This document shows positions 1 through 13,300 of a stretch of 64,000 nucleotides of DNA, piece by piece. The position numbers and the translations under genes were made by a program. Numbering within the stretch: position 1 is the first letter of the stretch; every line of letters starts with the position of its first letter. Below the pieces are notes generated by a model. That model did not search any database and was not told the origin of the DNA. It worked only from the letters and a program-made list of their open reading frames with translations. The stretch is from NCBI GenBank assembly GCA_013397935.1, contig VZRN01000794.1, forward strand, positions 948,959 through 1,012,958, written 5' to 3'. This stretch comes from Dasyornis broadbenti (lineage: Eukaryota > Chordata > Aves > Passeriformes > Dasyornithidae).

Positions 1-3000
1 AAACAGGAACTATTTCCCAATCCAGCTACCTAATGGGAGTGAGAATTGAGGAATGGTATCCTAGCTAGGTTTTCATGTCAAAATGACCCTATTTTAATCC
101 AAAGGAGGAAAATTTTCAAAGCCCTAGGACTCCTGCCAAGGGGTTCTTTTCCCTTGTCAGTGCAGTCAGAGCCGGGCAGGTCGCTGTGCATGGAGCTCTC
201 AGCAGCACTCCTGGGTACAACCCTGCAACGTGATTCCCGAACACCACAGGCCATTCCTGCCTTTTATTTGTCGGCACAAAGACTGCCACGCTTTTCTGCT
301 GCCCCCATGTGTCGAGATGAGAGGTTCCCTGGAGGTGTGGATATAACCTGTCTGGCCCAGCTCTGTCCCCCTCCCTCAGCTGATCCTGTTGCACCACTGT
401 AATACACTATACACAGTGTACATACTAGACACACTTTCCATGGATTTTGCTTCTGTCATATTTTAGCAAACTGTTATCAGACTATGCTCTCCTGCTACCT
501 AAGCCACGCATTTCTACGCAACCTGCCTAACCAAGCTCTCATCTTGAGCCAGTTCTTCCAGTCACCTCACAGCACAATCACGTTGCTGCTCTCCAGACTG
601 TTTATCCCAGCTGTACTGAGCTGAGGTGATCCCACGACCACAGGTTCAGAGACGAGCTGACTCTCATGCCACCTACTAACAAACACTGAAACTCTCATGT
701 GAATGTACCCAGAATGCAAGAGGTCTCAAGAAATTATTTTCAAAACGTAGACTATCCATGAATGTCCTCTCCTTATTCTCATTTACCAACAATTTAAGAC
801 ATTCTAATTATGGGTGTATCTCATGAAGTACAGTTTTGGCAATTGAGGTATTGAATGTTTTGTCCTATTAAACATCTGACTAGAGCTGGTATTTTGTACA
901 GTTTTGGTTGTCCAGAACAGGTTCAGAAGCCTCTGATGCTCAAAACCCCAGCCATTCATTCTGGGTTTGGGTTCTCTAAAATCTGATCTACGCTGCCCTC
1001 ACGCTGAGCTGCCTCAGCCTCCTGCCACCTGCTCGCCCCTTTATGGTTAATTTGCTGTAGGCCTCTAATACAGACCAACACTGGAAAGACACTACCCCTA
1101 ATTAGAAAAAAAATACTCAAGATACCTATATTTTATATATAGGGTACATATGTGCTTAGCTCAGGCAGAAGTCAAGAATCTGTATTTTCCTCATTACCAT
1201 GCAACTCACATTAATCAGGTTTCCACAAATAATAGCCATACTTTGTTTTGTTCTTTTATATTAAAACCACTTGGAAACAGACTCTCAGTGAAATCTCCCT
1301 GTTTTTTCAGGGTTTGGGAATTTCTTTGCAAGTAGCCTGGGTTAAATTTTGCTCTCTATTCTAGATGTATGAAGCCATTTAAGTGATAAGAATAAGGAGT
1401 AAACTGTAAATCTCTGTTTGATGAATGTGTAATTGGAAATAGAGACTGTGGTTACAAAATACGCCTCCCTGGACTGACTCTTAATCCACTTTTAAAAATA
1501 CAATTCACAACATGTTGTTGTGTTAATCTCAACCCCAAGTCAAAAGCATTCATGTTCCTGTCTCTCGACAACAGTAAGCGGTTAACAAAGGCAGACACTG
1601 TAGATGTCAGATCTACTTAATATCAACCACAAAAATAGCTACCAGGAGAAAATAAATTATATTTTTACACAAATAACATGTGAACAAATGCAAATAATCA
1701 AAATATAAAGTATATAATATGGCTTTCACTGTAGCAATATTCCTATATTTCCTTTTCCTTTAGATTTTGGTAAGCATACCTTCACTCTTTGTATCAGCCA
1801 CTCTGACAACATGTTCAGTTGGTATTAATTATGGCTATGAATATCCTTATTATATGTTTTGGAGATGTATGTTCTGAAGAAAGGGAAAACAAGTTGAAAT
1901 TGATGGATCTGTAGCTGCTAGGATCTAATCCTGTTTTATCTGAAAAACCACTTAGATAAGTCATGAGAAAGAGGAGAGCAAAACCCATAAAGGAAAAGCA
2001 AAAGTACACAGACAGTATTTGGCTTAGTGCCCTCTCTTACATGAAATCCCAGGAAAACAAGTCCATTGGTGAGCCAGCTCCAGTGACATGTTGCACACCT
2101 GTACCAGCATCAGGCTGAGGCAGCGCCAGCCGGGGCTGTCTCAGTTGCAGACCTGAAATAACACAGCAAAATCAGCCTTGTCTGCTATGCCAGGTTCTTA
2201 TCAAAAATTAGAGAAGGGAAGACATGAAAGACAAGAAATAAAGGGAAGGAGTAAAAGAAGACAGGGAAGGAGAGGGGTCATAGTAGGAATGCAAATCTCA
2301 CATATCACGAAGTGTCCCAAATTAGGTGAATATAATAGAACTGGCATTATCAGATCCTCTTTTATGGTCTGTTTTGGACTAATCATGCCTTGCAATCAGG
2401 ACAGTGAAATTCTATAGTGTCCAAATGCATCCCATAGTGTCTGGTGATGCTGGGAGCAGTAATCCTGACTAAATCTCACTCTTTTCAATCAAGCTGGTTT
2501 TTGGCATCAGTGTCAAATCAAGCTTCCTTCTGCTTCACTTGCCTAAAGAAAGTCATGAACAGAACAGCACATACCCAGGAAACAAACTCTGCTTCTGGGT
2601 TATTGATTTTAGTCACTGATTTCTGATCTTGTATTTCTGTCAATTACCACACATAGTCTCCAAGACATTGAATTTTATAGATAGGAGTCCTCATTATGTT
2701 TATCTCAATTTCTAAGTGATTTTTAAAAACAGTCTGGGAGGTTGCATCAAACTTTTGCTGCTTCAGGCAACTGCCAGTCTCTCTGTTGGTATTTGCCGTG
2801 TGCTCTACAAATCATTGAGGTCTGAGGGTGCTGACCACAGGAAGAAGACTGGTCTGAGCCAAACTCTGCCAACTCTGCATCCAGAGATGGTGGTAACTTC
2901 CTGGAGATCGTAATACAGCTAATGAAATATTAACTGTACAGTGAACAGTGAAATGCCTGTGAACCCTTTTTGCTAACTCTTCAGTATCACAGGCATTTTT

Positions 3001-5609
3001 GAAAGGCTGATATTATATAAGATAATATTGTACAATGGCTAATAACAGACAAGAAAAAAATATCATAATTTAAAACAAGGACACAGTGTTCTCCATGTTT
3101 TTTAGGCAGGGAGTTTGCCTTAAAGAATCTGACACTTTTACAGTTGACTAGAAGTTTTTTATAAGAAAAGGGATTTTATACAACAGTTTTTACAATTGCC
3201 ACCCGTAACATCCATTATTTCATGTTCTGGGGATTATCTCTTGAATTTACAGAAATCTTCATAACATTTTTCAGCTGTACCTTTTCTACTGCAACAAAGA
3301 GAACTGCTGGTACCTAAGGAATAATTTTGAAAAGCAAATAGATGGAACATTGGGATACAACAGATTGTGGCTCTGTGTGGATAACTGGAAGACTGCTTTC
3401 ATTACTATACTTATAACTTTTCGGAAAAGTCTGATTCCTTTCCTATTGATGACAGTGACAGAACAAACTCTGATTTCATTGGAAACAGCATCAGGCCCCA
3501 TAAATCATTTGTACATTTCATCTAAATAATGAATGAGACTGAAAAATTCTCGAGTAACACTTGGGCAATCCTCAGATGAGCTGAGGATTGAAGCTGCCCT
3601 GTGCAATGAGAAAGCCTGTTTTGGGCTGGGTGCAAAAGAAATAGGTACTCAAGGAATGTTTTAACATTATTATTTGTACTTTCTATAGAAAAGAGGTACC
3701 ATTTCTATCATCTTTCTAATATGTCTCCACTTCTAAAATTAGAATCCAAATTAGAATTACACAATACCTGGCAGACTCGTGGTAAGAGATGTGCTGCATA
3801 GTGATATGAATAGAAAATACCCAACTCATCTTACACAAGGTTTGTAAATCACTATTGAAATAGCTTTTCCAGGAATATCCAGAAATGTGCCATTAACACT
3901 TTTCGTACCAAAGTCAAAAGAATAATAGCCTTAAAATAATTCATTAAAGCCTGTAAAAGAGAAATAGGGCTTGCCACTGCTGTTCAAATTACCTTTAATT
4001 GTAATTATTAAAAGCAGCAAATAGTCACTGATGCTTCAAGAAAAGACATCGCTGCTCTTGCCCAAAGCTCCACAGGTAGGGAGCAATTCCCTGCCCTTGG
4101 AACAACCTAGTCTAACAAAAGGCAAAGTGGGTACTTCATGAGTCAACGTTCATTTTTGACCAGCAGAATGGTCACTGTCTAAGCCTCTCTTCTGCAGGTA
4201 CTCCTTCAGCCCATTAGAACAAACTTGGCTAATGCACTCTTACATAGTACCCATTAGAAAGAAATGAGATCGGCCTTGGGAAGAGCAAGATGAGTGGTAG
4301 GTGGGATGCAAACCAAATGTAGGTGTTAAACATCTGCTCCACAGGGCTCTGGAGAGATCTGCAAAATCACTGGAATTTAACTGCAAAGAGCCTTAAGGAA
4401 GCTGTCAAAGAAATGGCATGTCTCATTCCTCATCTAACGGTTCAGCACATGCTATTAATAGAATAGTATTAATTTCATTCAAGTATCTAGAAAATCAAGG
4501 ATTTCCCATTTACGGTAAGTCTGCAGGTTTACAAATACAGTCTGATAATCCTACTGAGGAAAAAGAGCCAACCAGCCACGTACAAAGTTCCATTTTAAAC
4601 TCACTCCTGCTTGTGAAGGTAGCTTGGGCTTTGACAGCCAAGATCTGGAGAGAAATAGTGCTCATGTAATTTATTCTAGGACACTATGCCTCATTCTTCT
4701 GCCAACCAGCAAAGACAAAAGGACATAAAGCTGGAGGTCATGATACTTTGAAGGGCTTTTTTTAGTGCTTAGCAGGCAAAAGCCTGAATTCAATGTCTTC
4801 TATAAATGTAGACAGGGAAGCACAGTATTTTCATGGGCTTTATAATGTAACTTGCGAATTTGTGAAGCTGAAGTTCTCTGATGTTGCTCTATCAAAATGC
4901 CAGCTCTTCAAGACCTGACACATTCACTGTGTATGCTCCAACTCTTTGTGGTTCCTGGAAGTTTTGGCCTTGTACCATCTGCTGTTACAATGGTCAGTCT
5001 GTCTGCCACTGTAACGGCTCATAACTTTTGTGGTTTCTTAATGCTGTACTTTCTACGTAACCCTTAGCTTATTTGTCACTCAGATTATTCAACGATTTTG
5101 CAATTCCAGCATCTTAAACTCTATCTGAGGAAAATCTTCACATTGTTTTTTATCAGCTTGAATAATTTTGCATATCATGCACAAACAGGAGTTCACAAAC
5201 AGCACACAAACAGCGAGACTCCATGCACATTTGGTAATAATTGCATCTCAGCGGAACTCCCCATAGGTTTACAACTATTGTACTAGACACATCAGACTTT
5301 ACTTTCAGGCTGCAGACTTTGTAGCCGACACATCTACATACACTGTAATGTCAAAACCACAACAGCACACTGTACACTATCAACAGGCAGCGTGTTCCAG
5401 CACTGTATGCCTCATATCTACCATTACAAATACTATAAACAATATCTTAGATCTCTGTTTCAGGTATAAAGTTACATTAGACATCACCCAACCCATAAAA
5501 TCCTCACCTGTGCCCAAAAGAAGGACTGACTTCACTATACAAGCTTTCCTTATCATCAGAGAAAACACATCACAAACTCATGTTCATAAGCTATTCTGAC
5601 AATGGTATT
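1..5609. other. Non-coding DNA, no recognisable gene
   Basis: AT-rich unique sequence. The longest open frames (for example 118 codons at 46-402) resemble no protein I know and overlap frames on the opposite strand in a GC-richer patch at about 120-370. In mammals HERC4 lies upstream of MYPN, but no HERC4 exon or CpG-island promoter is visible. Confidence 0.6.
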
Positions 5610-5930
5610 TGTGCTAGTGTTTGCTGGGGTAGAGTTAAGTTCTTTTCCACAGTAGCTGGCATGGGGCTGTGTTTTGGATTTGTGCTGCAATCAGTGTTGG
5701 GAACACAGGGATGTTTTGGTTATCACTGAGCAGAGCTTACACAGAGTCCAGGCCTCTCCTGTCCCTCACCCCACCCCATCAGCGAGGGGCTGGGGGGCAC
5801 AAGGAGTTGGGAGGGGACACAGTGGGACAGCTGACCCCAAGTGACCCAAGGGATATCCCAGACCGTGTGGGGCCATGCTCAGCACACAGAGCTCGGGGAA
5901 GAAGGACATTCTGGGGACATTCAGAGTCAT
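5610..5930 (+). mobile_element. Avian ERV solo LTR, 5' part (split by CR1)
   Basis: Begins with TGTGCTAGTGTTTGC at 5610, the TG end expected of an LTR, and continues with a sequence type I recognise from abundant bird, especially songbird, LTRs (TguLTR5-like). Homology breaks off at about 5930, where CR1 begins, and resumes at about 7227. No internal retroviral gene is present, so this is a solo LTR. The flank before it (gtatt, 5605-5609) and after its far end (atatt, 7399-7403) match at 4 of 5 bases, as expected for a decayed target-site duplication. The family name is from memory and unverified. Confidence 0.75.
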
Positions 5931-7226
5931 TACAGGATGCGGATGGTCACCTCACAAACAGGGACAGGGACAAGGCAGAGGTATTTAATACATTCTTTGC
6001 CTCTGTCTTCAACATGGATGATGGACCAAGGGAGTCTCAGTGCCTTGAGCTGGAGGACCATGACTGTGAGAATGATAAACTCCCAGTCAACCCTGAAAAT
6101 GTGCGGGATCTGCTGCTCCAGTTGGATCCTTACAAATCCACGGGGCTTGATGGGATTCATCCAAGAATCCACAAAGAGCTGCTGATATCATCACAAAACC
6201 TCTCTCAATGATTTTTTGAGTGGTCTTGGGAAGCTGGAGAGGTCCCAGCTAACTGGAAGATGGCAAACATTGTCCTGATTTACATGACAAGAAGGAGGTC
6301 CCTGGAAACTACAGGCCTGTTAATCTAACTTCAGTGCCTCCTAAAGTTACGGAGAAGATTGTTCTGGGAGGTATTGAAGAACACCTGGAACACGTCATAG
6401 TCATCAGTCACAGCCAACATGGCTTCATGAGAGAGAAGTCCTCCCTGTGGAATCTGATTTCCTTTTATGACAAGATAACCCACCAAGTTGATTCAGGGAA
6501 GCCTGTTAATGTAATCTTTCTGGATTTCAGTAAATCCGAAATTTTGATATTGTCTCTCTCAGGATCCTTCTGGAGAAAATGTCCATCCCACAAACATATT
6601 ATGGGATGGGTGAACAACTGGCTCATGGGTCTGGTGCAACGGGTGACAGTGAATGTGGTGACATCAGCTGGTGACTTGTCACTAGTGGGGTTCCACAGGG
6701 CTCCATCCTCGGCCCTATGCTCTTCAACATCTTCATAAATGACTTGGATGCAGGACTGGAAGGGATACTAAACAAGTTTGCAGATGATACAAAGCTGGGA
6801 GGAGCTGCTGACTCCCTCAAAGGCAGGGAGGCCCTGCAGAGAGACCTTGACAGATGAGAGGACTGGGCAATCACCAACCCTATGAAGTTCTGCAAGGGAA
6901 AGTGCCGGATTCTGAACCTTGGATGGGGCAACCATCTCTCCTCTGTGATGCCCAGTGACAGGACCTGGGGGAACGGCCTGATGCTGTGCCAGGGAAGGTT
7001 TAGGTTGGATATTAGAAAAAGGTTCTTGACCCAGAGGGTGGTTGGGCACTGGAAAAGGATCCCCAGGAAAGTGGTCATGGCACCAAGCCTGACGGAGCTC
7101 AAGAAGTGTTTGGACAATGCCCTCAGGCACATGGTGTGATTCTTGGGGTGTCCTGTGCAGGACCAGGAGTTGGACTCGATGATCTTTATGGATCCCTTCC
7201 AACTCAGCTTATTCTGTGATTCTTTG
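5931..7226 (+). mobile_element. CR1 LINE, 5'-truncated and internally deleted, inserted in the LTR
   Basis: Chicken-repeat-1 non-LTR retrotransposon in + orientation. It starts inside the reverse-transcriptase region; the endonuclease is absent. Recognisable RT blocks, now in shifted frames with stops, include FFASVFNMDDG (about 5992-6024), GKPVNVIFLDFSK (about 6497-6535) and the catalytic FADD box at 6777-6788. At about 6930-6955 the sequence jumps from the RT region to the 3' tail, an internal deletion. It ends in ATTCTGTG and ATTCTTTG octamers at 7211-7226, typical of CR1. Inactive. Confidence 0.93.
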
Positions 7227-7398
7227 TGAAATCCTTGCTTTTATTTGCTTGTGTGCATGGCTTTTGTTTCATTTATTAAACTACCTTTATCTGAGTCCAC
7301 AACCTTCCTCACTCTCCCGATTCTCTCCCCTATTCCACCAGGGGCTGGGAGTGAGCAGCTGTGTGGGGCTTTGCTACCAGCTGGGGTTAAACCTGACA
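7227..7398 (+). mobile_element. Avian ERV solo LTR, 3' part
   Basis: Continuation of the LTR interrupted by CR1: a T-rich stretch with a polyadenylation-type ATTAAA at 7275-7280, a C/T-rich stretch, and an end of ggggttaaacctgaca with the terminal CA at 7397-7398. From memory of the family, about 100 bp of the LTR between the two halves seem to be missing, so a small deletion may have accompanied or preceded the CR1 insertion. Confidence 0.75.
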
Positions 7399-10300
7399 AT
7401 ATTTTACCAAAAGAGAGTGAAATAATAGAAAACTACCTCCAATGCATCAGGAAATTTTACATGAAAGAATTGCCCTTCCCTCTGGCTTTTCATACTGTTA
7501 CGACTCATACAACAACTTTCTGAAGAACTACACTCCACAGATGAACCTCTTTTCTAGTACAGTTGCTCGCTTGATAGTGTTTGGAGAGAACTGGGAGAAG
7601 GTCAAGAAGCCAGCTATTATATCATTAGCTATGAAAAGGCCTGTATATCAACATATCAATTCCCCATCATAAATGCGTAACATTTTAGTAATCTTTTAAA
7701 ATCAGAATTGTGACAAGCATTTTTAATACAATAATACATCAACAATCGAGCAGTATTTTTGGTAAGATGAACTGTTTAAAATTACAGATGACTTTCTGTT
7801 GCTGGTGTCTAGCAGGAGCAGAATCGAAAATCTTGTCTCTGTGTTCACCAAGTGATGTGGTAGGTTTTAGCAAGTCAAGGTTTTAAGCAATGAAATTCTA
7901 TATAGGAACAGGGTTTCTCTGTGTACTGGTTCAAGTGCATTGAAAATTATTCCACCTATGTTTATTTCTCAGTTTTATTTACAGCAGAGTTTTGATTGCC
8001 TCTTTTAATTAGTTTTTCTGCAACAATTTACTTTTGTGCATTCAATAACAAGTTTAGAAGTTCTAGCTTTTTGAGGATCTGTAGTTACAGGTCCTTCTGA
8101 AGAATTTCGGCACTGTTTCACTGTGTTTATTAAACTGAACCCTCCAAAGAAGTCAGGAATATTTTTCTATTTAAATCACACATGTTTGCTGAGTTTGCCT
8201 TTGGAGTTGCAAAACTTTTTCATTGTTACCAGCTGATGGGTTTCCCTGCGACTCTAATCTTCAAGCTCTGATCAAAACTTAACGAAAGAGCAATATCTAG
8301 TAATTTTAAGAGGCTGAAGTGCAAAGCAGCTGACAAGAGTGATACAATGCCACTACAGAGCCTCTTGGATGAATCAGCAGAACCCAGATAAGCATCTATA
8401 GGGGCCGTTTCATGAGCGAGGAGAAGGCATTCGGTGCCCATAGGTGCTGGTGGAGCAGTGGATTCCCTGTCCAATGAGGTGGAATGCTCCGCGGGCACAT
8501 GGTTTACACTGCTCAAAATAACTTGGGACCTGCAAACTGACAAATGCTATTGCTCCGGTGGTGACAGGTTGTCCAGCTTCTTACAGCCATCCTCAGAATA
8601 ACGAAGGTTAATTTCCTTCACTGTATGGACTCCTAGCTGTTTCTGTTCCTGAGGACTTGAAGAATTCCCTCGCTTCCTTCACTTTAATCTCGCACTTCTG
8701 GATAACTGTCATCGCTACAAACTGCCAGGGTTGGGCAGCAACATCTGGAGGAATTTAAAAAGGTAATCCCTCGATTTTAGATGGCTTTACATTTTGATTT
8801 TGCAGAGTGTAGCAGAAGGGTTTGATGAGCATGTATATCTGAATGCTAATTATAGCTTGTCAGGCATATACAGGGAACAAATAATTTTTGAACTGACTTA
8901 GATCATGCTGAGGTATATGCATTGCAGTGAAAGAGAAACAGTGTTCTATGGCATTATAAAGAACCTGAATAGCATTGGTGGGGTTCTCAAAATCCCTCGG
9001 AGCCAGTCTGACTCCTCTAAAGAGTCAACAAGATTCTAATGACCTGAAAAGTTCCTTGCTGGGACTCTTTCCTCTTCCTGCACATCTTCCCTTCATGAAA
9101 CAATGGAGGAGCAAAATCTTTACATTCTGGTATCCAGCCTTAAACCAACATGCCATAATTTGGAATTCCTTCTCAAGCAAAATCAAACCTAATTTAATGT
9201 GACCCCCCATAGTTAAATGCTTTCGATTTATTTAATTATTTATTCTGTCATGTAAAATGACCCCCGTGGCTATATTTAGTGCAGGGAGATCTGCTCTCTG
9301 GATTAATGTACACAACAGCTGCAGAAACAGTCCTGCTAGAAGGGCATAGCTCTCACCCTTGAGCTCTCACTATCTCCTTTGCTCTCTTTCTCTCTCTCAG
9401 AAAAGTATTTGACTGTCAGTAGCAAATGTTTGGCCCAATATATTGCAACATTAAGCAGTAATCAGAAGCCCATCTTAAGTCTTACCGAATAATACATCAA
9501 CAATTGACAAGAGAACAGAGTAGCTCCTGAGTATATGTTAATAGAACATTATACAAATCATGCTAAAGACAGTGATTACTTTATCAGCAGTTTTGTTTCG
9601 GTCATGAAGTTTACATTTGTGAAGATGCTCTAGAGTTTAAGAGTGAAAACAAAATCAGCAAGTGTTAATGGAACAATTTCGTAAACTTCACCTCAGCTTT
9701 TCTCCTTCTCCTTCTCCTACATCTCCTGAAGGTTCCTAAGGTCAGGATATTTCTTTGTTTTTGTCTGTCTTTTAAATTATTTTTTTTTACTTTCAGAAGC
9801 AGCTAACAAAATTAAAAGGTAATAGCAAGTGTGTTAGTTCCTGTAGCTGAGCAGAATATTTACATATCAAAAAATATTTGTAGTCAATTCAGGAGTTAGG
9901 TAGGTCTTGTACATGACAGATACCAAGCACAAAGGGGAACTGTGTGGTCTGTGCTGGTATTTTGTTCCTGTGCATTCTTTTGAGATTTTACAGCAGATCT
10001 TGCTGTGGTACTGAAGGGATTTTTTTATCAACCGCTGCTAATAATTATCAGTGTCAGTATATTTGCACATAAATACAACATTAAGATAGGTTGTTAAAAA
10101 TGTACACAATACCATAATGGCAATTGGGCAATACAACCTCAATTGTAATCAAAACCATGGGGTGGGGGGAGAGGAAAAGAAAAAATCAGTTTACTTTTCT
10201 GTTTAAAACTTAACTGCTTTAGTGCTTATTTTCATAAACAGGAATATTCTACAGGAATGGGCAAATTAATTCCACTTAGTATAAATCTCATTTAAACATT

Positions 10301-13300
10301 GCAGTTTGAAAATATGATTCAAATGTGAAGGCTTTTATGTTACAATGTTCTTAAGGAAAAGTAATGAAAAAGCATTAAAAAGACAGAACAGGGGACAAAA
10401 AGAAAGAAATACAGTGAGACTGAAAAAAGAAAGGCACAACTGAAAAACCTGAGGTGGGAAATGCAATCCATATTCCTTTTGTGTCTAATTTAAGACTTAA
10501 GTTCCTTTTTCTACTAGGAATCTGTATTTGTAGGAAAACTGAATCTCATTTTAAAACCAAACAGCCCACAGATTTGAAATTTCCAGAGAAAGAGATGTGC
10601 AAGTGCCATGTAGTTTGCACACCCCTGCTTTCCAGGGCTCTTTTTTGGGCAGTTTGGCTGCACAAGCAGTCAGTTGTGCAGTCGTCAATACTCATGTGTG
10701 AGTCCCTCACACTGGTGCCACTTACACACACAGATACAATCGAGACTTTTGCTCAGCATTTTAAGTTGTGCAAATTCTCATTACAGTTCCAATGCAGTGC
10801 TGTAATTTGTCAGTCCACACTGAGCCCATGCAATGCCTTTGAATACAGAGAGCTAAAGCTGTAGTTTCAGTCCCAAATTAAAACATTACAACAGTCCTCA
10901 ACCACATGTGTTTGTGGATTTCTGCACTGCTCACACATACAGGACTCACAGAAATGACCGAGTTTAAATCATTTGGCTCACAATGAAAATGGATTTACAG
11001 TTTTAGCCATGAAAAAGGGTATGCTGAGTGGTGTGCTTGAACCAGGATAAATGAATGTGTTGCCTGTTAGTTATATTTTCATTGAGGACTTCATATGTAA
11101 ATTCAGCATCAAACTGTGGATCTCTGCTGCATCTTTTTTGGCCTTTTGTAGAAACTTTTTCTCATAAGGGCAATCCTTGAAGGAAAGAGCACTATATACA
11201 TTACTTGAATCAATAAAAACTTGTCCTACGTTGCGAGCACTTGAAGTACACTCAGAAATTGTCCTGATATCTGAGGCCTGGCTGCACAGGTCATTGGGAG
11301 AGGAGGATGGAGAAGCATCCCAGGCAGGCCTCAAAGACAGCCATCACCTGTTCTCCTTTCTGACCTTCTAATTTAAAAATCAGCTGAAATTTATTTCTTT
11401 CAATTTGATGTTGTTTCTTCAAGATCTTGTTTGCTTGGCAGATCAAGGAGATTCACTGAGGAGGAAAAGGGAAGTTGAGACATGGAATAAAGGGTCTAAG
11501 TTCTTATTTGGAGAACTACTAAGTGACAACATTAATTATGAAAAAATTAAGACTTTTTGTGATCAGAGTGAAAAATAAAAGGTCTTTTCATTATATGAGA
11601 GTAAAAAGGAAATGTTGAAAAAGTTAGAGAGCTTTTTATGTGATTTTTCCTTGAAGCAGAGTTGAGTATTTCCTTCTGCTTAGTGTGTCTAATACTGTAA
11701 CAGTGAGGTCATGGGCCAGGGCATGACTCCAAGTGCACACAGGGCTCTTGCAGTGTCTGCTGCAGAATAACTTGGAGAGAGGATTTATCCCATCCCATTT
11801 CTGAGGGATTTTGTTTCCATGAGAAGTTGTTACACTCCTGAGCCTGGAGATTCTCCATTTTCCATATTTAATTACATTACTTGGAAATGGGAGTTTAGTT
11901 ATCTGACTCATTACAAGGAATGGAATTCAAAGCCACTAATGTGTCTAAAACAGAAAAGTAAACCACCTTCTTGTACATAGCTTTCTAAACACAACTTTAA
12001 AAATATCTCATACGCACAGCCCCAAACACACAGAAGTGCTAACCTTAGTCCTCTACTCCAGCCTAACCTTTCCTGTGTCTTGAATTCCACGTCTGCCTTG
12101 CAGCAGCCACAGCCTGTCAACAGGCAGCAACAGAAACTGTGACAATGGCAACTGCTAAGTGAGAATTCCTGCAAGCACATGAGAATGTGACTGTGATCAT
12201 CAAACGTCTGCAGGACAGATCGCTTGTGTCAACTCTTACCTTGTTTCTCAAAGCGGTAATCATACACTTGGAACACCCCCATGAATGCTGGTGTTCAACA
12301 CTCCATAGGTAGATGTCATTTATGTGCAATTAAATTAATCATGAAGTGGATACAGCCTGTAATATTTGCTAAATTTTCCAGCTTCCACACTGAGGTGCTG
12401 GGCCTGCGGAGTCTGCTGCGTAAAGGCCACAAAGCTGCCTCTCTGCAGAGCAGAAGCAGCAGTTCGCTTGCTGCTCTAGTGCTGGGGTTTCACATAAAAG
12501 CACTCTCAACAGAATTAATGGGAGCTTGAAAAGCTAAGACAGGAACAACATGTACTGACTAAAATTTCTTTTTAACTTTTGAAAGCCAAAGATGATGTTC
12601 AAATGCTTTTCGCATAAAATCTGCTAATTGTTTATCCTGACACAGAGAAGGAGAGTTTGAAAGGTTATTTTTAGGGCATCATGCATTAGAAGCTGTTCTC
12701 ACCAAATAAAACAGAAATGTATCAGATATATCTGGGATTCCCTTCAGCTTTCCTGAGATTTCACTACTGCTGTTTCTGTAGGAAAAGTTTAGATTCTTTC
12801 AGTGGTGACTCAGGAATGAGTCTAACAAACCTCAAATAAGAGGAAATGAAAGTGTTTGGTGTCACTCTATGCAAGACCCTTCTGGTGCAATTTTCCTTCC
12901 TTCCACGTAAGGATTTTGAGGTCAAGCCACTGCCAAAACAAACTGTGGGAACTAATTCCACCTTTGTGAATATTTAATCCTAAAGATCACTTAGCTAATA
13001 AGAGAACATCACCACAACCACAGGCTCTTGGAAACTCAGAAAGTTTGTTCTTTAGCCAAATTAGTTGGCTACTGGAAACTGAATTAGCAGAGTGGCAAAA
13101 TTAATGGAGTCAGTTTTGTTCACGGCATCCTCTGGTGCCTTTCAAGATAAAAGGCGCCCAAGGTCACTGCTGTTGGTGTCCCAGGAAGGGCAAAGGTGTT
13201 GTCCTCAGCACTCTGGTTTGGTGCTGTAGGTAATGAACCAGTCAAGAGCAGAGAGTGTGCTGGAGTCAGTCAGCCCATTTCCCCCTAAATAACACCAGTT

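Noticed and set aside
5669..6211. 180-codon + strand open frame
   Set aside because: It straddles the LTR and the CR1 element. The second half is CR1 reverse transcriptase and the first half is translated LTR, so it is not a gene.
8226..8543. 105-codon minus-strand open frame
   Set aside because: No similarity to any protein I know; no neighbouring exon or promoter signal.
10454..10864. 136-codon + strand open frame
   Set aside because: Cys/Leu/Phe-rich translation of AT-rich DNA with no recognisable domain and no splice or conservation support.
12665..12674. Second MEF2-like site (TTATTTTTAG)
   Set aside because: Stand-alone AT-rich match with no E-box or other muscle motif nearby; expected by chance.
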